Shown: positions 7,142 to 15,964 of the stretch, piece after piece
Position numbering within the stretch: the first letter of the stretch is position 1
Layout of the letters: each line of letters begins with the position of its first letter
DNA from: JAKIWV01 sp049800095
Lineage (GTDB): Archaea; Thermoplasmatota; Thermoplasmata; Lutacidiplasmatales; UBA184
Length of the DNA stretch: 37,842 bases
NCBI GenBank assembly: GCA_049800095.1
Contig: JBARJD010000089.1
Coordinates: 1 to 37,842, forward strand
Direction of reading: 5' to 3'
Program-made: the position numbers and the translations under genes
The notes under the pieces: generated by a model
Database searches by the model: none
The model's input: only the letters and a program-made list of their open reading frames with translations
Told to the model about the DNA's origin: nothing

Positions 7142-9766
7142 CTACTTTGGCGGCGGCGGTGGGACGCCCTTCCCGGCTGGCGACTGGGAGTTCGTGGAAG
7201 CGGGGGGAGCCTTTCCTCGTCGGCGCAGCTTAACCAGCGCCACACCGATAGCTACCGCGACAGCGACTGCGACTACGTCTGCACCGAGGAGGACATAGTC
7301 GAGGGTCGAGAAGCCTGGCGATGCGGAACTCGGGGCGAAGCCCACCGGTATCGGAGCGACGGGTTGTCCGCTGACGGTCAGGCGGCCGATGACGCTCCCG
7401 TACCCCCGGGCGGAGGTAGAGTAGTCGTACGTCCCGTTCGGATCGTCAAAGGAGATCGCCGAGGTGTTCGAACTCTGCTCGACTCCACTGAAAGTGACCG
7501 ACCATGACATACCGACCGGGAGTCCCGTTTCCGCGAACGTCACCACGTACGTCCCTTCGGTGAAGACGAGCGTCGGCTCCGTCACAGCTGCGCCGTCCAC
7601 AACGACATACCCGCTGTACGCGAGCGTGGTCTGGTGCCAGCCTGAGATATCTGTAATCGTGTAAGCGTAAGTCCCGTTTGCAAGGCCGGTCCAAGTGAGG
7701 TCGTCGGTCCCTCCATCGGTGGTGAGACTCATCACGGTGCCGTCTATCTTGACGCTCCAGGGAAGACCAGAGGGTAATCCCGACTCCGAGAGCAGGACGG
7801 AATAACTGGCTGAATCGAAGGCGACGTTCTCGGCAAGAGCGGCTCCGTCGACCGTAAGCGTGCCGCTGTACGGAAGGGTACTCTGATAGAATCCCGGAAC
7901 GTCGGCGAGGCGGTACGGGTAGGTACCGTTGGGGACCGCGGGGAAGAGGAGAGGACCAGAGGTCGATGAAGACGTCCTCGGCAACGTGGTGCCGTTGAAG
8001 TTCACGCTCCAGTTCGTCCCGTCGGGGAGACCTGTTTCGGCGAATTGCACCGGGTAGGTGACGAGCGTGAAGACGAAAGGGACGACGAGGGCGGAGCCGT
8101 CGACGAAGAAGCTCGGGATGGAAGGTGGGGGGGCCCACGAGCTGTTCGAGCTCGCCTCCGAAAGGGAGTACAACCCGTCGTTCAGGGTGATCGACGGTTC
8201 CGCAGTGCCGGAGGTCGGAATAGTCGTAACGAGGGGGGCCTGACCGGAAACGTCTACGGTCCAGGTCGTGCCGGCCGGAAGCCCGCTCTCGGTGAAGCTC
8301 ACCGGCGCGGAGAAGGAGACGTTACTCCAGAAGTGCACGAGGATGGTGCTCTGGTTCCGGATCGTGAGGTAGGTGGGCACGGTGGACATGTTCCACACCT
8401 GAGATGTGGTCACCCCGGTCTCCGAGCTCTGGGAGATGATCTGGATGCGCGTGTCGGTGGGGGTGGAGGGCAGGAACGAGGCGACGCTTACATTGAGCCA
8501 CCCGTACGGTTGGGCATTGGAGAGCAGCAGCGTCCGGTCGTGGGTCCCGTTTTCGCCCAGCACGGCAAACGTCTCGGGGCTCCCACCCGCCGTGAAGCTG
8601 GCCTTTTGGATCTGCGCGAGATCCATCTGAGAGAGCAGGTCCGTGTAGAGCCAATAGGTGGGATCGGGAACCCGTGTAGTCTCGTCCACGAGGCAGTCTG
8701 ACGTCTTGCAATAGAAGTGGAAAAACGTGAATTGGGGAACCCCATACGTGAGCGCTTGGGCGACCACGGCGGAGGTGAACACCGAGTCCGTGTATCCGGC
8801 CACCCATGGATCGCACAAGGGAGAGGCGCTCGCAGAACCCATGTTGAACTCTTGGATGTCGACGGGTACGCCGTGCGCGTTGGCCACCGAGTCATTGTAG
8901 GAGGCCTGGGTCAGCGTGAGGTTCGCGGGGGAGAGGAGTTGGGTGACCGGCGCGGTGGTTGAGCCCACTCCATTGAGATCGCACTTATCGTCGGGATACG
9001 AGTGGAAGGAGACGGCCGTGTCGTTGGGCACCGCGGCTGTGGTTGCATTGGTAAACGACTCGATGTTGGGGATCGGGTCATTCGACTCGAGGCCGATGAT
9101 ACACGTGTCGGGGCCGTCGATCGAGCGCAGCGTGTCCGTGTAATTTTCCGCCAAGAGGGCGAACTGAGCCGCGGTCGGTGTCCGGTCATCGGGCGCTTGC
9201 CACGAAGTCCATGGAATCCCAAAGTGGGTCCACACTTCCGGTTCATTCCCGATCGCCCAGCAATTGGGCTCCCAACCGGTCGTGCGTTGAAGCCATTCGA
9301 CCTCATAGGTCATCGTGGAGACGTTGTTGATCTCGGCCGGCACGCCGAGAATGCAATAGTACTGAGGGGACGATTTACAGAGGTTCGCGAAGCCGGTGAC
9401 GTTGTTGTGAACGGGGAGGCAGGCGGAGGTGCCGTCGTAATAGCATCCTCGCGACCAGTTCTCCTGGTCGATCCAGGTTGCGTCGTATCTCAACACGGTG
9501 AAGGGGGACGCCTCCAGGAAGCCCTTCAGCGACGCAGTGTCGGGGTCGGGAGTCCCTCCATCGAGAGAGACGGCCCAGAAGGCAGAACCGGGTCCTTGCT
9601 GCGATGTGTCGTTGACACTAAGGTTCACCAGATCGGGGATCTCGGGGGCCGGCGGTACGATGGAACGCGGTGGGGCTGTCGGCAAGCCCCCGAGCGACAA
9701 CGATCCTTCCAGTACAAGGAGCCCGAGGACGGCGAGGCTTAGAGCGATTCCACCTCGACCAATCAT
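7142..9766 (-). CDS. Secreted, membrane-anchored glycoside-hydrolase-like surface protein with four ESGLP-type repeats
   Basis: An 874-residue extracytoplasmic protein. A signal/anchor helix spans about residues 5-25. Residues 50-470 look like a (beta/alpha)8 retaining glycosidase of clan GH-A (GH39/GH79-like): AIGNEPEVW with candidate acid/base E175, FHSYPDD (H255), and DIQEFNMGS with candidate nucleophile E306. Four immunoglobulin-like repeats follow, each opening with an ESGLP/ETGLP motif (near residues 492, 575, 660, 745), typical of Thermoplasmata surface proteins. A C-terminal transmembrane helix (about 822-848), KLRRR stop-transfer and proline-rich tail end the protein. It has many N-x-S/T sequons and several extracellular cysteines, so glycosylation and disulfides are likely. 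It is probably a cell-wall-attached polysaccharide hydrolase; the substrate is unknown. Confidence 0.8.
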   Translation of the reverse strand: MIGRGGIALSLAVLGLLVLEGSLSLGGLPTAPPRSIVPPAPEIPDLVNLSVNDTSQQGPGSAFWAVSLDGGTPDPDTASLKGFLEASPFTVLRYDATWIDQENWSRGCYYDGTSACLPVHNNVTGFANLCKSSPQYYCILGVPAEINNVSTMTYEVEWLQRTTGWEPNCWAIGNEPEVWTHFGIPWTSWQAPDDRTPTAAQFALLAENYTDTLRSIDGPDTCIIGLESNDPIPNIESFTNATTAAVPNDTAVSFHSYPDDKCDLNGVGSTTAPVTQLLSPANLTLTQASYNDSVANAHGVPVDIQEFNMGSASASPLCDPWVAGYTDSVFTSAVVAQALTYGVPQFTFFHFYCKTSDCLVDETTRVPDPTYWLYTDLLSQMDLAQIQKASFTAGGSPETFAVLGENGTHDRTLLLSNAQPYGWLNVSVASFLPSTPTDTRIQIISQSSETGVTTSQVWNMSTVPTYLTIRNQSTILVHFWSNVSFSAPVSFTESGLPAGTTWTVDVSGQAPLVTTIPTSGTAEPSITLNDGLYSLSEASSNSSWAPPPSIPSFFVDGSALVVPFVFTLVTYPVQFAETGLPDGTNWSVNFNGTTLPRTSSSTSGPLLFPAVPNGTYPYRLADVPGFYQSTLPYSGTLTVDGAALAENVAFDSASYSVLLSESGLPSGLPWSVKIDGTVMSLTTDGGTDDLTWTGLANGTYAYTITDISGWHQTTLAYSGYVVVDGAAVTEPTLVFTEGTYVVTFAETGLPVGMSWSVTFSGVEQSSNTSAISFDDPNGTYDYSTSARGYGSVIGRLTVSGQPVAPIPVGFAPSSASPGFSTLDYVLLGADVVAVAVAVAIGVALVKLRRRGKAPPASTNSQSPAGKGVPPPPPK

Positions 9767-10465
9767 GTCCCGAGTACCGGGGGTAGATTCCCGCCAGTCC
9801 GCCGCCGTCGTCGAAGCCCTCGTTTGAGTGTCAGTGGTTGCGTCGAAGGAGAGCGGGTGGCCATCGGGCAGGGCGGGCCCTCCTGCAGTCGTCGATGTTC
9901 CGGGACACTCTCACGGAGTGCCCGTGCCAACACTATTGTCCGATCAGCGCGGGATTGGTGCGCTACCCCCAGTGTCCAGGGTAAGAGGGCCACCAGACCG
10001 ACCACTCGAAGTTCCTCCAGGTCCCGAAGCGCATCGCCCAGAATTTGGGCGCCACTCGACCCATTTGCAGGGTGCGAGGCCAACAAGTTCGAGTACATAT
10101 GCGCACCGAGCACTTCGTGGCTCCGAGAGAATCGCGCCGCAGGGTAGATTTTCATTTCGGGGAGTTGAACGACGCTCGGGTCGTCGGCCGTCTCACTGCT
10201 AAAGATTACTACGCTAAGTCACCGGAGAGCCGGGTGTTGAAGTTGAGCGGTAACCCTCGATCTCGAGGCAGACCCTCCACAAATGCTTCCCTTCGGTAGA
10301 GCCCATTTGACCCTGCTTGTTGCGTTAGGCGCACGTTTTCTACGATCCAATCGGCGGTCCACCCGGAACTCACAGAGAGCGCCCGATTCGGGCGGGACTC
10401 AGGTCCCCAGTCGGAGGATGAACTGTCGTTGCACGCGATGTGTAGGCTGAAACTGAACCGCTCAG
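9767..10465. other. Intergenic region, no firm gene
   Basis: The best open frame is on the minus strand at 9763-10155 (130 codons, starting MKIYPAARF). It overlaps the start of the surface-protein gene by 4 nt. Its first 70 residues look protein-like, but its C-terminus is a low-complexity arginine run, and no family or promoter is recognised. I do not call it a gene. Confidence 0.4.
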
Positions 10466-11455
10466 CTAGTTCTCGTTCGACTCCGTGAGAGCCAAAACGC
10501 TCAACGCTTCCACGGTCGCCCACTGGCTAGGTCCGCGCAGTGGCTCGAGCATCATGGGATAGAGGATCTCATTCGCGTAGTCCGGTTCGTATTTTCGGGC
10601 AAGGCGATCAGGCACCGTGGCATCGAGTGCCCACGCGCCATCGGGCAATCGCTTTCGGCGGAGCCAGGTCAGCGCAGAGGCCAGTCGACGGTCCTCTCCA
10701 TAACCTAGGCGGGTCAGAATCCGTAGCCCGACCAGTACATCGTAGTAGTAGTGGTTCGGATAGTGAATGCGAAACCAAGGAGCGTAACGTCCTTTGCCTT
10801 CCTCCATGAGACGGTGACGGAGGAAGAACTCCGCTCCGAGCTCGACCGATCGACGAACTTCCTCCGTCCGCCGATCCTCGGGAATCTCAGCGAGGGCCGC
10901 GAGACCCTCCCACGCGTCGAGCGTACCGACCCGCGAAGGGGAGTCGTGCCAGCCGCCGTCCGACTTCTGGGTTCGGACAATCCAACCGATCGTCCGCTGC
11001 ACCGCCGGGTGCTCGAGGTAGCCGAACCGGATCAGGGTTCGGGCCACCATACCGGTCACACAGAGCTCTCCGCCCCGTCCTGGCCGGTAGTCGAGCGGAG
11101 CGTTCCCTCCGTCCTCAGCGTATCGGTCGAGAATTAACTTGGCCGCTCTCCGTACTCGAGGGTCGGCTCGGTCCATTCCCATGTCGGCGAGAACTCCGGC
11201 GACCCAGTGGGTCGTGACGAACTTCGGACGGTAGAGCTCCGGTCCTGAGGTTCCAGGAGGGCCCCAGTGTCCGTCCGGCCACTGCTGGTGGAGGAGGGAA
11301 GCGGCCCACCCGGTTCGACCGATTGACCTGAGCGCGTTCTGGACTCGGGAATCACTGCGTGAGCGCCCTTCGACTTCTATCCAGTATTTTGCCCGAATGC
11401 TAGGATCCGACCTCGGCCCGGTCAGCCACTTTCTGATCTGGGGTGCAACGCGCAT
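10466..11455 (-). CDS. Alpha/alpha-toroid protein with prenyltransferase/squalene-oxidase-type repeats
   Basis: This 329-residue soluble protein has repeated helical units punctuated by QW-like motifs: QQWPDGHWG (residues 57-65), QKSDGGWHD (163-171) and RLPDGAWAL (269-277). These are characteristic of the squalene cyclase/prenyltransferase toroid superfamily. I see no DxDD or DCTAE cyclase motif, and it is about half the length of a real squalene-hopene cyclase, so calling it a cyclase would be wrong. Conserved-looking residues are in RPGRGGELCVTG, FRIHYPNHYYYDV and KYEPDYANEILYP. Relatives with this fold are often annotated only as 'prenyltransferase-like'. The start at ATG 11455 is chosen because the upstream in-frame codons are weak starters; GGAGGGAGG lies about 15 nt before it. 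Confidence 0.75.
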   Translation of the reverse strand: MRVAPQIRKWLTGPRSDPSIRAKYWIEVEGRSRSDSRVQNALRSIGRTGWAASLLHQQWPDGHWGPPGTSGPELYRPKFVTTHWVAGVLADMGMDRADPRVRRAAKLILDRYAEDGGNAPLDYRPGRGGELCVTGMVARTLIRFGYLEHPAVQRTIGWIVRTQKSDGGWHDSPSRVGTLDAWEGLAALAEIPEDRRTEEVRRSVELGAEFFLRHRLMEEGKGRYAPWFRIHYPNHYYYDVLVGLRILTRLGYGEDRRLASALTWLRRKRLPDGAWALDATVPDRLARKYEPDYANEILYPMMLEPLRGPSQWATVEALSVLALTESNEN

Positions 11456-12173
11456 CGGTGCCCGATATGTCCCTCCCTCCACATGACACAATGGCCTTTG
11501 AGTCTGATTTCAGGATTTCGAGCACGCCCCCACGGAGGATAAACCGCCCTTTTTCGGAGCGCCCAGACCGGGTCTGGCGGCGCGCTCTCCTGCTTCTCCC
11601 TCAGGCGTTTCCAGCCCAAACCGGAGAGATTTCATATGATACGATTTTCCCGCGGCCGTCCATCGCCGGTGCTACGGCTTCGGGAACCGTCAAAAGTGAC
11701 TGGGTACCTGTGTTCCCGCTGAAAATGGGCGGCCACGCCCATCCTCGGGGGGCTTCGGGCTCTCGGAATTCGGTCGTTCGATGATTGTCTCAATGCTCCT
11801 AGCGAGTGGGTTGGCCCGCATAGGGCATGCTCGAAGTCCTACGTTAGCCCACGCAGCGATCGCGCCAGACAGCCAGCAACTCCCTCAGTTGACCCGGGAC
11901 AGGACAGTGAGCGCCCGGAGCGTGATCATCTTGCTCGGTCGTCGTGCCGTCTCGAAAGACAACGGGGGTGGACGAGCCTTCGGATGTTCCTTGAGTATCG
12001 GGAACCCCCAAAAATGGGTGGGGACCCGCGCTCCCATACTCCCCTCTCCAGTGCGTCCCTTTGAAACACCTCCGCTCACGGGTCCTCCGCGGTCGGTCTC
12101 GAGTGGCGGCACATATGCCATTGAGCCGTAGGACAGTTAATGGCGAGATGGCGAGTGCCCCCCGGCGGGGTCA
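11456..12173. other. Intergenic region with one perfect hairpin
   Basis: There is no recognisable gene in 718 bp. A perfect 7-bp hairpin lies at 11725-11742 (ATGGGCG, loop GCCA, CGCCCAT). It has no T-tract, so it is not clearly a terminator. Open frames on both strands have no motif. Confidence 0.4.
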
Positions 12174-12545
12174 ATGAGCGTGGGGAAGGCCAGATTCGCG
12201 ATCGGCCACCTCGTGATCCCGGTGGGCGACATGCCGCTCGCGCTGCACTTCTATCGAGACGTGCTCGGATTTGTCGTGGTCGGAGACGAAGATCCGGTCT
12301 GGACTGTCGTGAACGCTGGCGGCGCGGAATTGACCCTATTCCTACGACCCGACTCCCCACGGATCGCCCTCGGGAAAAACGGAGAGGACTCCCCATTCGC
12401 CCTCCATGTGGCTGACTTCTCGGCGGCCGCTCGAGCGTCGAGGGAGGACGGATGCCGAGTGAAGAAGTTGGACGAACACCAGGGAATCCTCTGGGACCCC
12501 TCGGGAAACGTCTTCGCGCTACACGATCATCGTGAGGATGATTAG
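12174..12545 (+). CDS. VOC-superfamily (glyoxalase/bleomycin-resistance-like) protein
   Basis: A 123-residue single VOC module made of paired beta-alpha-beta-beta-beta units: GHLVIPVGDMPLALHFYRDVLGF at the start, FALHVADFSAAA in the middle and LWDPSGNVFALHD at the end. Three metal-ligand positions can be assigned: H12, E52 and H78. The fourth, usually Glu in a GNxxEL motif, is Ala here (GNVFALH), with H117 two residues later as a possible substitute. Function could be a small-molecule lyase, dioxygenase or binding protein. It stands alone. The preceding in-frame GTG/ATG codons are less likely starts because the domain begins at residue 8. Confidence 0.8.
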   Translation: MSVGKARFAIGHLVIPVGDMPLALHFYRDVLGFVVVGDEDPVWTVVNAGGAELTLFLRPDSPRIALGKNGEDSPFALHVADFSAAARASREDGCRVKKLDEHQGILWDPSGNVFALHDHREDD

Positions 12546-12901
12546 CCAAGGCCCCGCAGGCGAACGATTCGGCTGGTACCGTACGTCATCAACCGCGCCA
12601 CGGCGGCGAGCCGGTCGACGGCTCCACCTCGCACGGAGCCGCTGACGCATCCAGAGACTGCCGCCGGCGTCCCTCGCCGTGACCCGGTTTCAAGAAAACG
12701 AATCCGACGGCCCAATTCCTCAGTCGGGCCCTGTCCTCCTACTTTCCCTCCCGACGCGTAGCGCCCCAGATTGCTTCCGTTCAGCGAACCGGCCCGCTCA
12801 CTCTACGTGATACCCTCGAGCGAAGTACGGTTCGACATGCTGTCTTCGAGGGGCCCGGTAACCTTGCCCAAAGTAAGGCTCCCCTGCGAACGGGGCGCCT
12901 C
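12546..12901. other. Intergenic region, nothing recognised
   Basis: The 356 bp are GC-rich with no gene. The only possible signal is a weak AAAGTAAGG patch near 12871-12880, about 26 nt upstream of the next gene's GTG. Confidence 0.35.
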
Positions 12902-13138
12902 GTGAGAGGCTACCTCACCGCATTTGGGCTGGTCGCCATCGTGCTGGGGGTATTCCTGCTGTTCGCTGGATATGTTCACATTGGGTGTACGATTGGCGGC
13001 ACAAGCTCGAATCCGACTTTTTCGGACTGCGGAGGAGCTACCGACTTGGAGATTGCAGGGGTGGTCCTGACGCTGGCGGCCATCGTGCTTTTCATCGGAT
13101 CCCTTCTTCCGTACAGCGGTTCCGCTGAGAAGCAATGA
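12902..13138 (+). CDS. Small membrane protein with two transmembrane helices
   Basis: A 78-residue protein starting at GTG. Helix 1 is about residues 5-25 (LTAFGLVAIVLGVFLLFAGY) and helix 2 about 50-70 (IAGVVLTLAAIVLFIGSLL). The loop between them is about 25 residues and has two cysteines (IGCTIGG and FSDCGG) that could form a disulfide outside the cell. No family is recognised. A weak A/T patch about 26 nt upstream of the GTG and the clean hydrophobic pattern support it being real. Confidence 0.6.
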   Translation: MRGYLTAFGLVAIVLGVFLLFAGYVHIGCTIGGTSSNPTFSDCGGATDLEIAGVVLTLAAIVLFIGSLLPYSGSAEKQ

Positions 13139-13502
13139 CCAAGCTTGCCGCGTTCGTCCCGGCACCTATCGCGGGGATTATTCCCCTTGCCCAATTCTCA
13201 GCTGGGTTCCCCGTGCGCCCAGCGAACCTCTCAACCGGGTCCGAAAGGGGATTGCGATTCTCTGGCGTTTCGTCTGAGGGAGTGCGTCGCGGGTACCGCG
13301 GACGGGAGCCGACTCGCGGGATTGGGAGTCGCCTCCGATAGAAACTTCGGACGCCGACGAGTTGGAAGTTCGGCACCCACGATGAGTTCTTGGCTTCCTC
13401 GGTCTCAAGGCTTCGAAAGGAGAGTGCACCAAACTGAGTGCCGGATCTCGTGCGAGAAGTGATCGGCGGACGAAGTCGGGCGAGCAGGATTTCCGGCCCA
13501 CG
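13139..13502. other. Intergenic region, nothing recognised
   Basis: The 364 bp lie between the small membrane protein and the GNAT gene. I see no motif-bearing frame, repeat or strong promoter. Confidence 0.35.
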
Positions 13503-13961
13503 ATGGTTCGACGCGGCACTCTCCGCGATGTTCCGACCTTGATGCGGCACCGGCTCGCCATGGAGCGTGAAATCGGTCGCGGAAGTACAAAAGGACTGGT
13601 CGCCTTCCAACGAGCCTACCGCCGCTGGCTCACGGAACGCATCCGATCGCGCCGCGTGATTCCGTTCGTCGCAACCGGTCCGGATGGACGCTCGGCCGGC
13701 AGCGGTTCGATCTGGTTGAGGGAAGATCGACCGCATCGAGGGAACTTGAGAGTCCTCCTGCCCCGAGTACACAGTGTTTACGTTGAGCCCCGTGCCCGAC
13801 GACGAGGGGTCGCGACGCATCTTCTTCGAGAGATGCTACGGTGGATCCGGCGGAACGGCTACCGACGGGCCGCTCTTCGGACCACGTCCCGCGCGGAAGC
13901 TCTGTATTTCAGGTTCGGTTTTCGTCGAATTGCTTACATGGAGCGAGAATGGCCACGATAG
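13503..13961 (+). CDS. GNAT-family N-acetyltransferase
   Basis: A compact 152-residue GNAT. The acetyl-CoA binding region is VHSVYVEPRARRRGVATHLL (about residues 89-108), where RRRGVA is the R-x-x-G-x-A loop. It is followed by the usual helix and the terminal ALYFRFGFRRIAYM strand-helix (GFxxxxxM ending), both standard for the family. The N-terminus RRGTLRDVPTLMRHR fits strand 1/helix 1. The residues are unusually arginine-rich. The substrate is unknown, and protein or small-amine acetylation are both possible. Confidence 0.85.
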   Translation: MVRRGTLRDVPTLMRHRLAMEREIGRGSTKGLVAFQRAYRRWLTERIRSRRVIPFVATGPDGRSAGSGSIWLREDRPHRGNLRVLLPRVHSVYVEPRARRRGVATHLLREMLRWIRRNGYRRAALRTTSRAEALYFRFGFRRIAYMEREWPR

Positions 13962-14225
13962 CGCGCCGCTCAGCGAGTTCGAATGGCCGGTACTGCTCCC
14001 TTTGACTGTTCATGAGAGAGTTCTCGGGGGGCCGGCCTGGTTTTCTTACCAATCGACTGTATGGGTGGGATGAGTCCCTCCGTCCCGACCCTTCGTCGGG
14101 AACCTCCCAAATTGCGCATTAGCAATCCTTGGACGTTCACTCATCGAATGCCCGCCTTGCAACGAGAGTGGAGAACCGATCATAAGGTCCGGAACAGCCC
14201 TCGCCCCTTGCTTGACGTGAAGAAT

Positions 14226-14234
14226 CTATATTTC
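14226..14234 (+). promoter_or_regulatory. TATA-like box for the APH-type kinase gene
   Basis: CTATATTTC, centred about 27 nt upstream of the GTG at 14257, fits a leaderless archaeal promoter and supports that start. Confidence 0.55.
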
Positions 14235-14256
14235 AATCCCCAGAGCGTGACAGGTC

Positions 14257-15266
14257 GTGGGGGGGAGGCCCACGCCAAGAGAACCGCGTCGAAGGAGGAC
14301 CTGGCGAGAGATCCCGTCGGGTTCTGGAGTCCTTCTCGAATGGCAAGGCGTCCCTCAGCGAGTGCGCGAGGTCATCGAAAGCCACTTGCATGGGTCCATC
14401 GAGCGCATCGAAGTCCAGGGAGGGGGCTTCTCACCGGCCTTCGCGGGCATCCTAACCACCGACTCTGGAGACGAGGTTTTTGTCAAAACCGGAGGACCGG
14501 AGCTGAATCCCGGGGTTCCGACCTATTATCGTAGGGAATGGGCCATCGCCTCCGCACTTCCAGCGGTCTTGCCGACCCCACGCGCTTTGTGGTTCGAGGA
14601 CGATGGGCGCCGGGTTGCCCTAGCCTTCGAGGCGATCCATGGAGGAAACCCCCGTCTTCCTTGGAGAAGAGACGACCTCAACCGCGTGCTCCGGGCGCTA
14701 GAAACGATGACCCGTCAATTGACGCCCTCACCGATTTGGGCACGGAGTCTGGGAGAGAAAAACGCCGAAATCTTACGAGGATTCCGGACGCTCTACGCGG
14801 AAGAAGGAGTCGCGGACGGTCGCTATCCCACACTCGACCCTTGGGTCACACGCCACCTTAATCAGCTGGCCAAGTTGGAATCCCAGTGGGAGGAATCGAC
14901 GGGGGGGACCACCCTACTCCACTGTGACGTACGGGCAGACAACATCGTAGTTCGGAAGGGTCAGGTCTTCTTCGTCGATTGGGCTGGGGGATGCATCGGC
15001 CCTCCCTGGATCGAGCTGCTCTTGTTCCTGCCGAGTGTCTCGATGCAGGGGGGCCAAAGCCATGGGAGCTTTTCGACCGGAGCGAACTTGCTCAAGGAGT
15101 GCCACCTCGGGCCCTCCGTGCTTTTTTGGCTGCCTTCACTGGATATTTTATTGAGCGATCCCTGCGCCCTCCTCCTCCGGAGCTTCCCACTCTACGGGAA
15201 TTCCAAGACGGCCAGGGTATCGAGGCTCTGTCCTGGCCTCAAAGGCTTCTGCCCAAGCTGAACTAG
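14257..15266 (+). pseudogene. APH-type (aminoglycoside/choline) phosphotransferase, frameshifted near 15050
   Basis: This encodes a kinase-like phosphotransferase. It has an N-lobe with GGGFSPAFAGILTT and VFVKTGGPE (ATP-binding lysine region), the catalytic loop LLHCDVRADNIVVRKG (H-x-D-x4-N) and the metal motif VDWAGG. The original frame continues to 15261 with an unrelated tail. The expected C-terminus (RALRAFLAAFTGYFIERSL, then PELPTLREFQDGQGIEAL) is in another frame ending at 15266. The two join at the G6 run 15048-15053, where one extra G would restore a single protein of about 336 residues. All catalytic residues precede the break. This is either a real lesion or a homopolymer sequencing error. 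Start GTG 14257 is supported by the TATA spacing. Confidence 0.8.
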
Positions 15267-15496
15267 ACACCGGACGCGCGCATCAACCGGTCATCCGCCC
15301 CTTCGGGGTGTGGACGCACGTACCTCGCAGCCGGCCCCCACCCGTATGCGCCCTCCGTCGGGCCGTCGTGAAGTCCGTCGCTCGGCCTTCAGAACCACGT
15401 CGAGAGCAATAGGACAAACCCCTAGGACCGACCAGATAGTCGACTCCCTGTAATGTCGATCTACTTCTGGCCCGGGGTCGCTCCCATCATCACGGC

Positions 15497-15964
15497 TTAT
15501 GGGTCCCCCACTCTGAGATGCTGGCCGCTCGGTCGGAGTTCGGACGGGAGCCCAAATCGCTCCCGAATCTCTCGCGCCAGCCCCTCTCCTCGAGAGGTCA
15601 GGAAGTAGATCCGGACTCTGCGCCCTTGGCCACGAACATGGTGACGTTCCCGAAGGATCACCCCCGCGATAACCAGCCGATTAACGACCTTGGAGACTGC
15701 CCCTTGCGTAACGGAAAGCACCTGGGCCATGCCTCGCTGAGTCGACTCCGATTTCGCGACCCCGTCGGCCCCAGGCGGGCCAATCTGACTGAGAAGAACG
15801 ACGATCCGAAGCGATAGACGAACCTGCTCCTCCTTCGACCCGGGTGGGCCGCTTTCGATAGTGGGAGGAAAGTTCCAAGAGGGGAGAGTACTGGAGGCAC
15901 CGGTTTGCCCGTCGCGGTTCAGAGCCCACGACGCGGCAACAGGCGAGGGAGGAGATTGCCCCAT
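15497..15964 (-). CDS. MarR-like winged-helix transcription regulator
   Basis: A 155-residue protein. After about 50 disordered residues, a winged helix-turn-helix spans roughly 50-140: LRIVVLLSQIGPPGAD, TQRGMAQVLSVTQGAVSKVV (recognition helix around TQGAVSKVVNRL), then RLVIAGVILRERHHVRGQGRR and the wing RVRIYFLTSRG. This layout is MarR-like. It is cytosolic. Its ATG overlaps the TGA of the upstream surface-protein gene (TGATG), so the two are co-translated. It may sense the state reported by that protein or simply regulate the pair. Confidence 0.8.
   Translation of the reverse strand: MGQSPPSPVAASWALNRDGQTGASSTLPSWNFPPTIESGPPGSKEEQVRLSLRIVVLLSQIGPPGADGVAKSESTQRGMAQVLSVTQGAVSKVVNRLVIAGVILRERHHVRGQGRRVRIYFLTSRGEGLAREIRERFGLPSELRPSGQHLRVGDP

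Noticed and set aside
9763..10155. Minus-strand 130-codon frame beginning MKIYPAARF
   Set aside because: Arginine-rich low-complexity end, no promoter or family, and it would overlap the start of the large surface-protein gene.
10466..11455. Squalene-hopene cyclase
   Set aside because: The protein is about half the required length, with no DxDD motif.
11725..11742. Perfect hairpin as a terminator or small RNA
   Set aside because: No T-tract, no adjacent gene end and no promoter, so only the structure is reported.
13092..13820. Minus-strand 242-codon frame opposite the GNAT gene
   Set aside because: It is antisense to a well-supported GNAT gene and has no motif.
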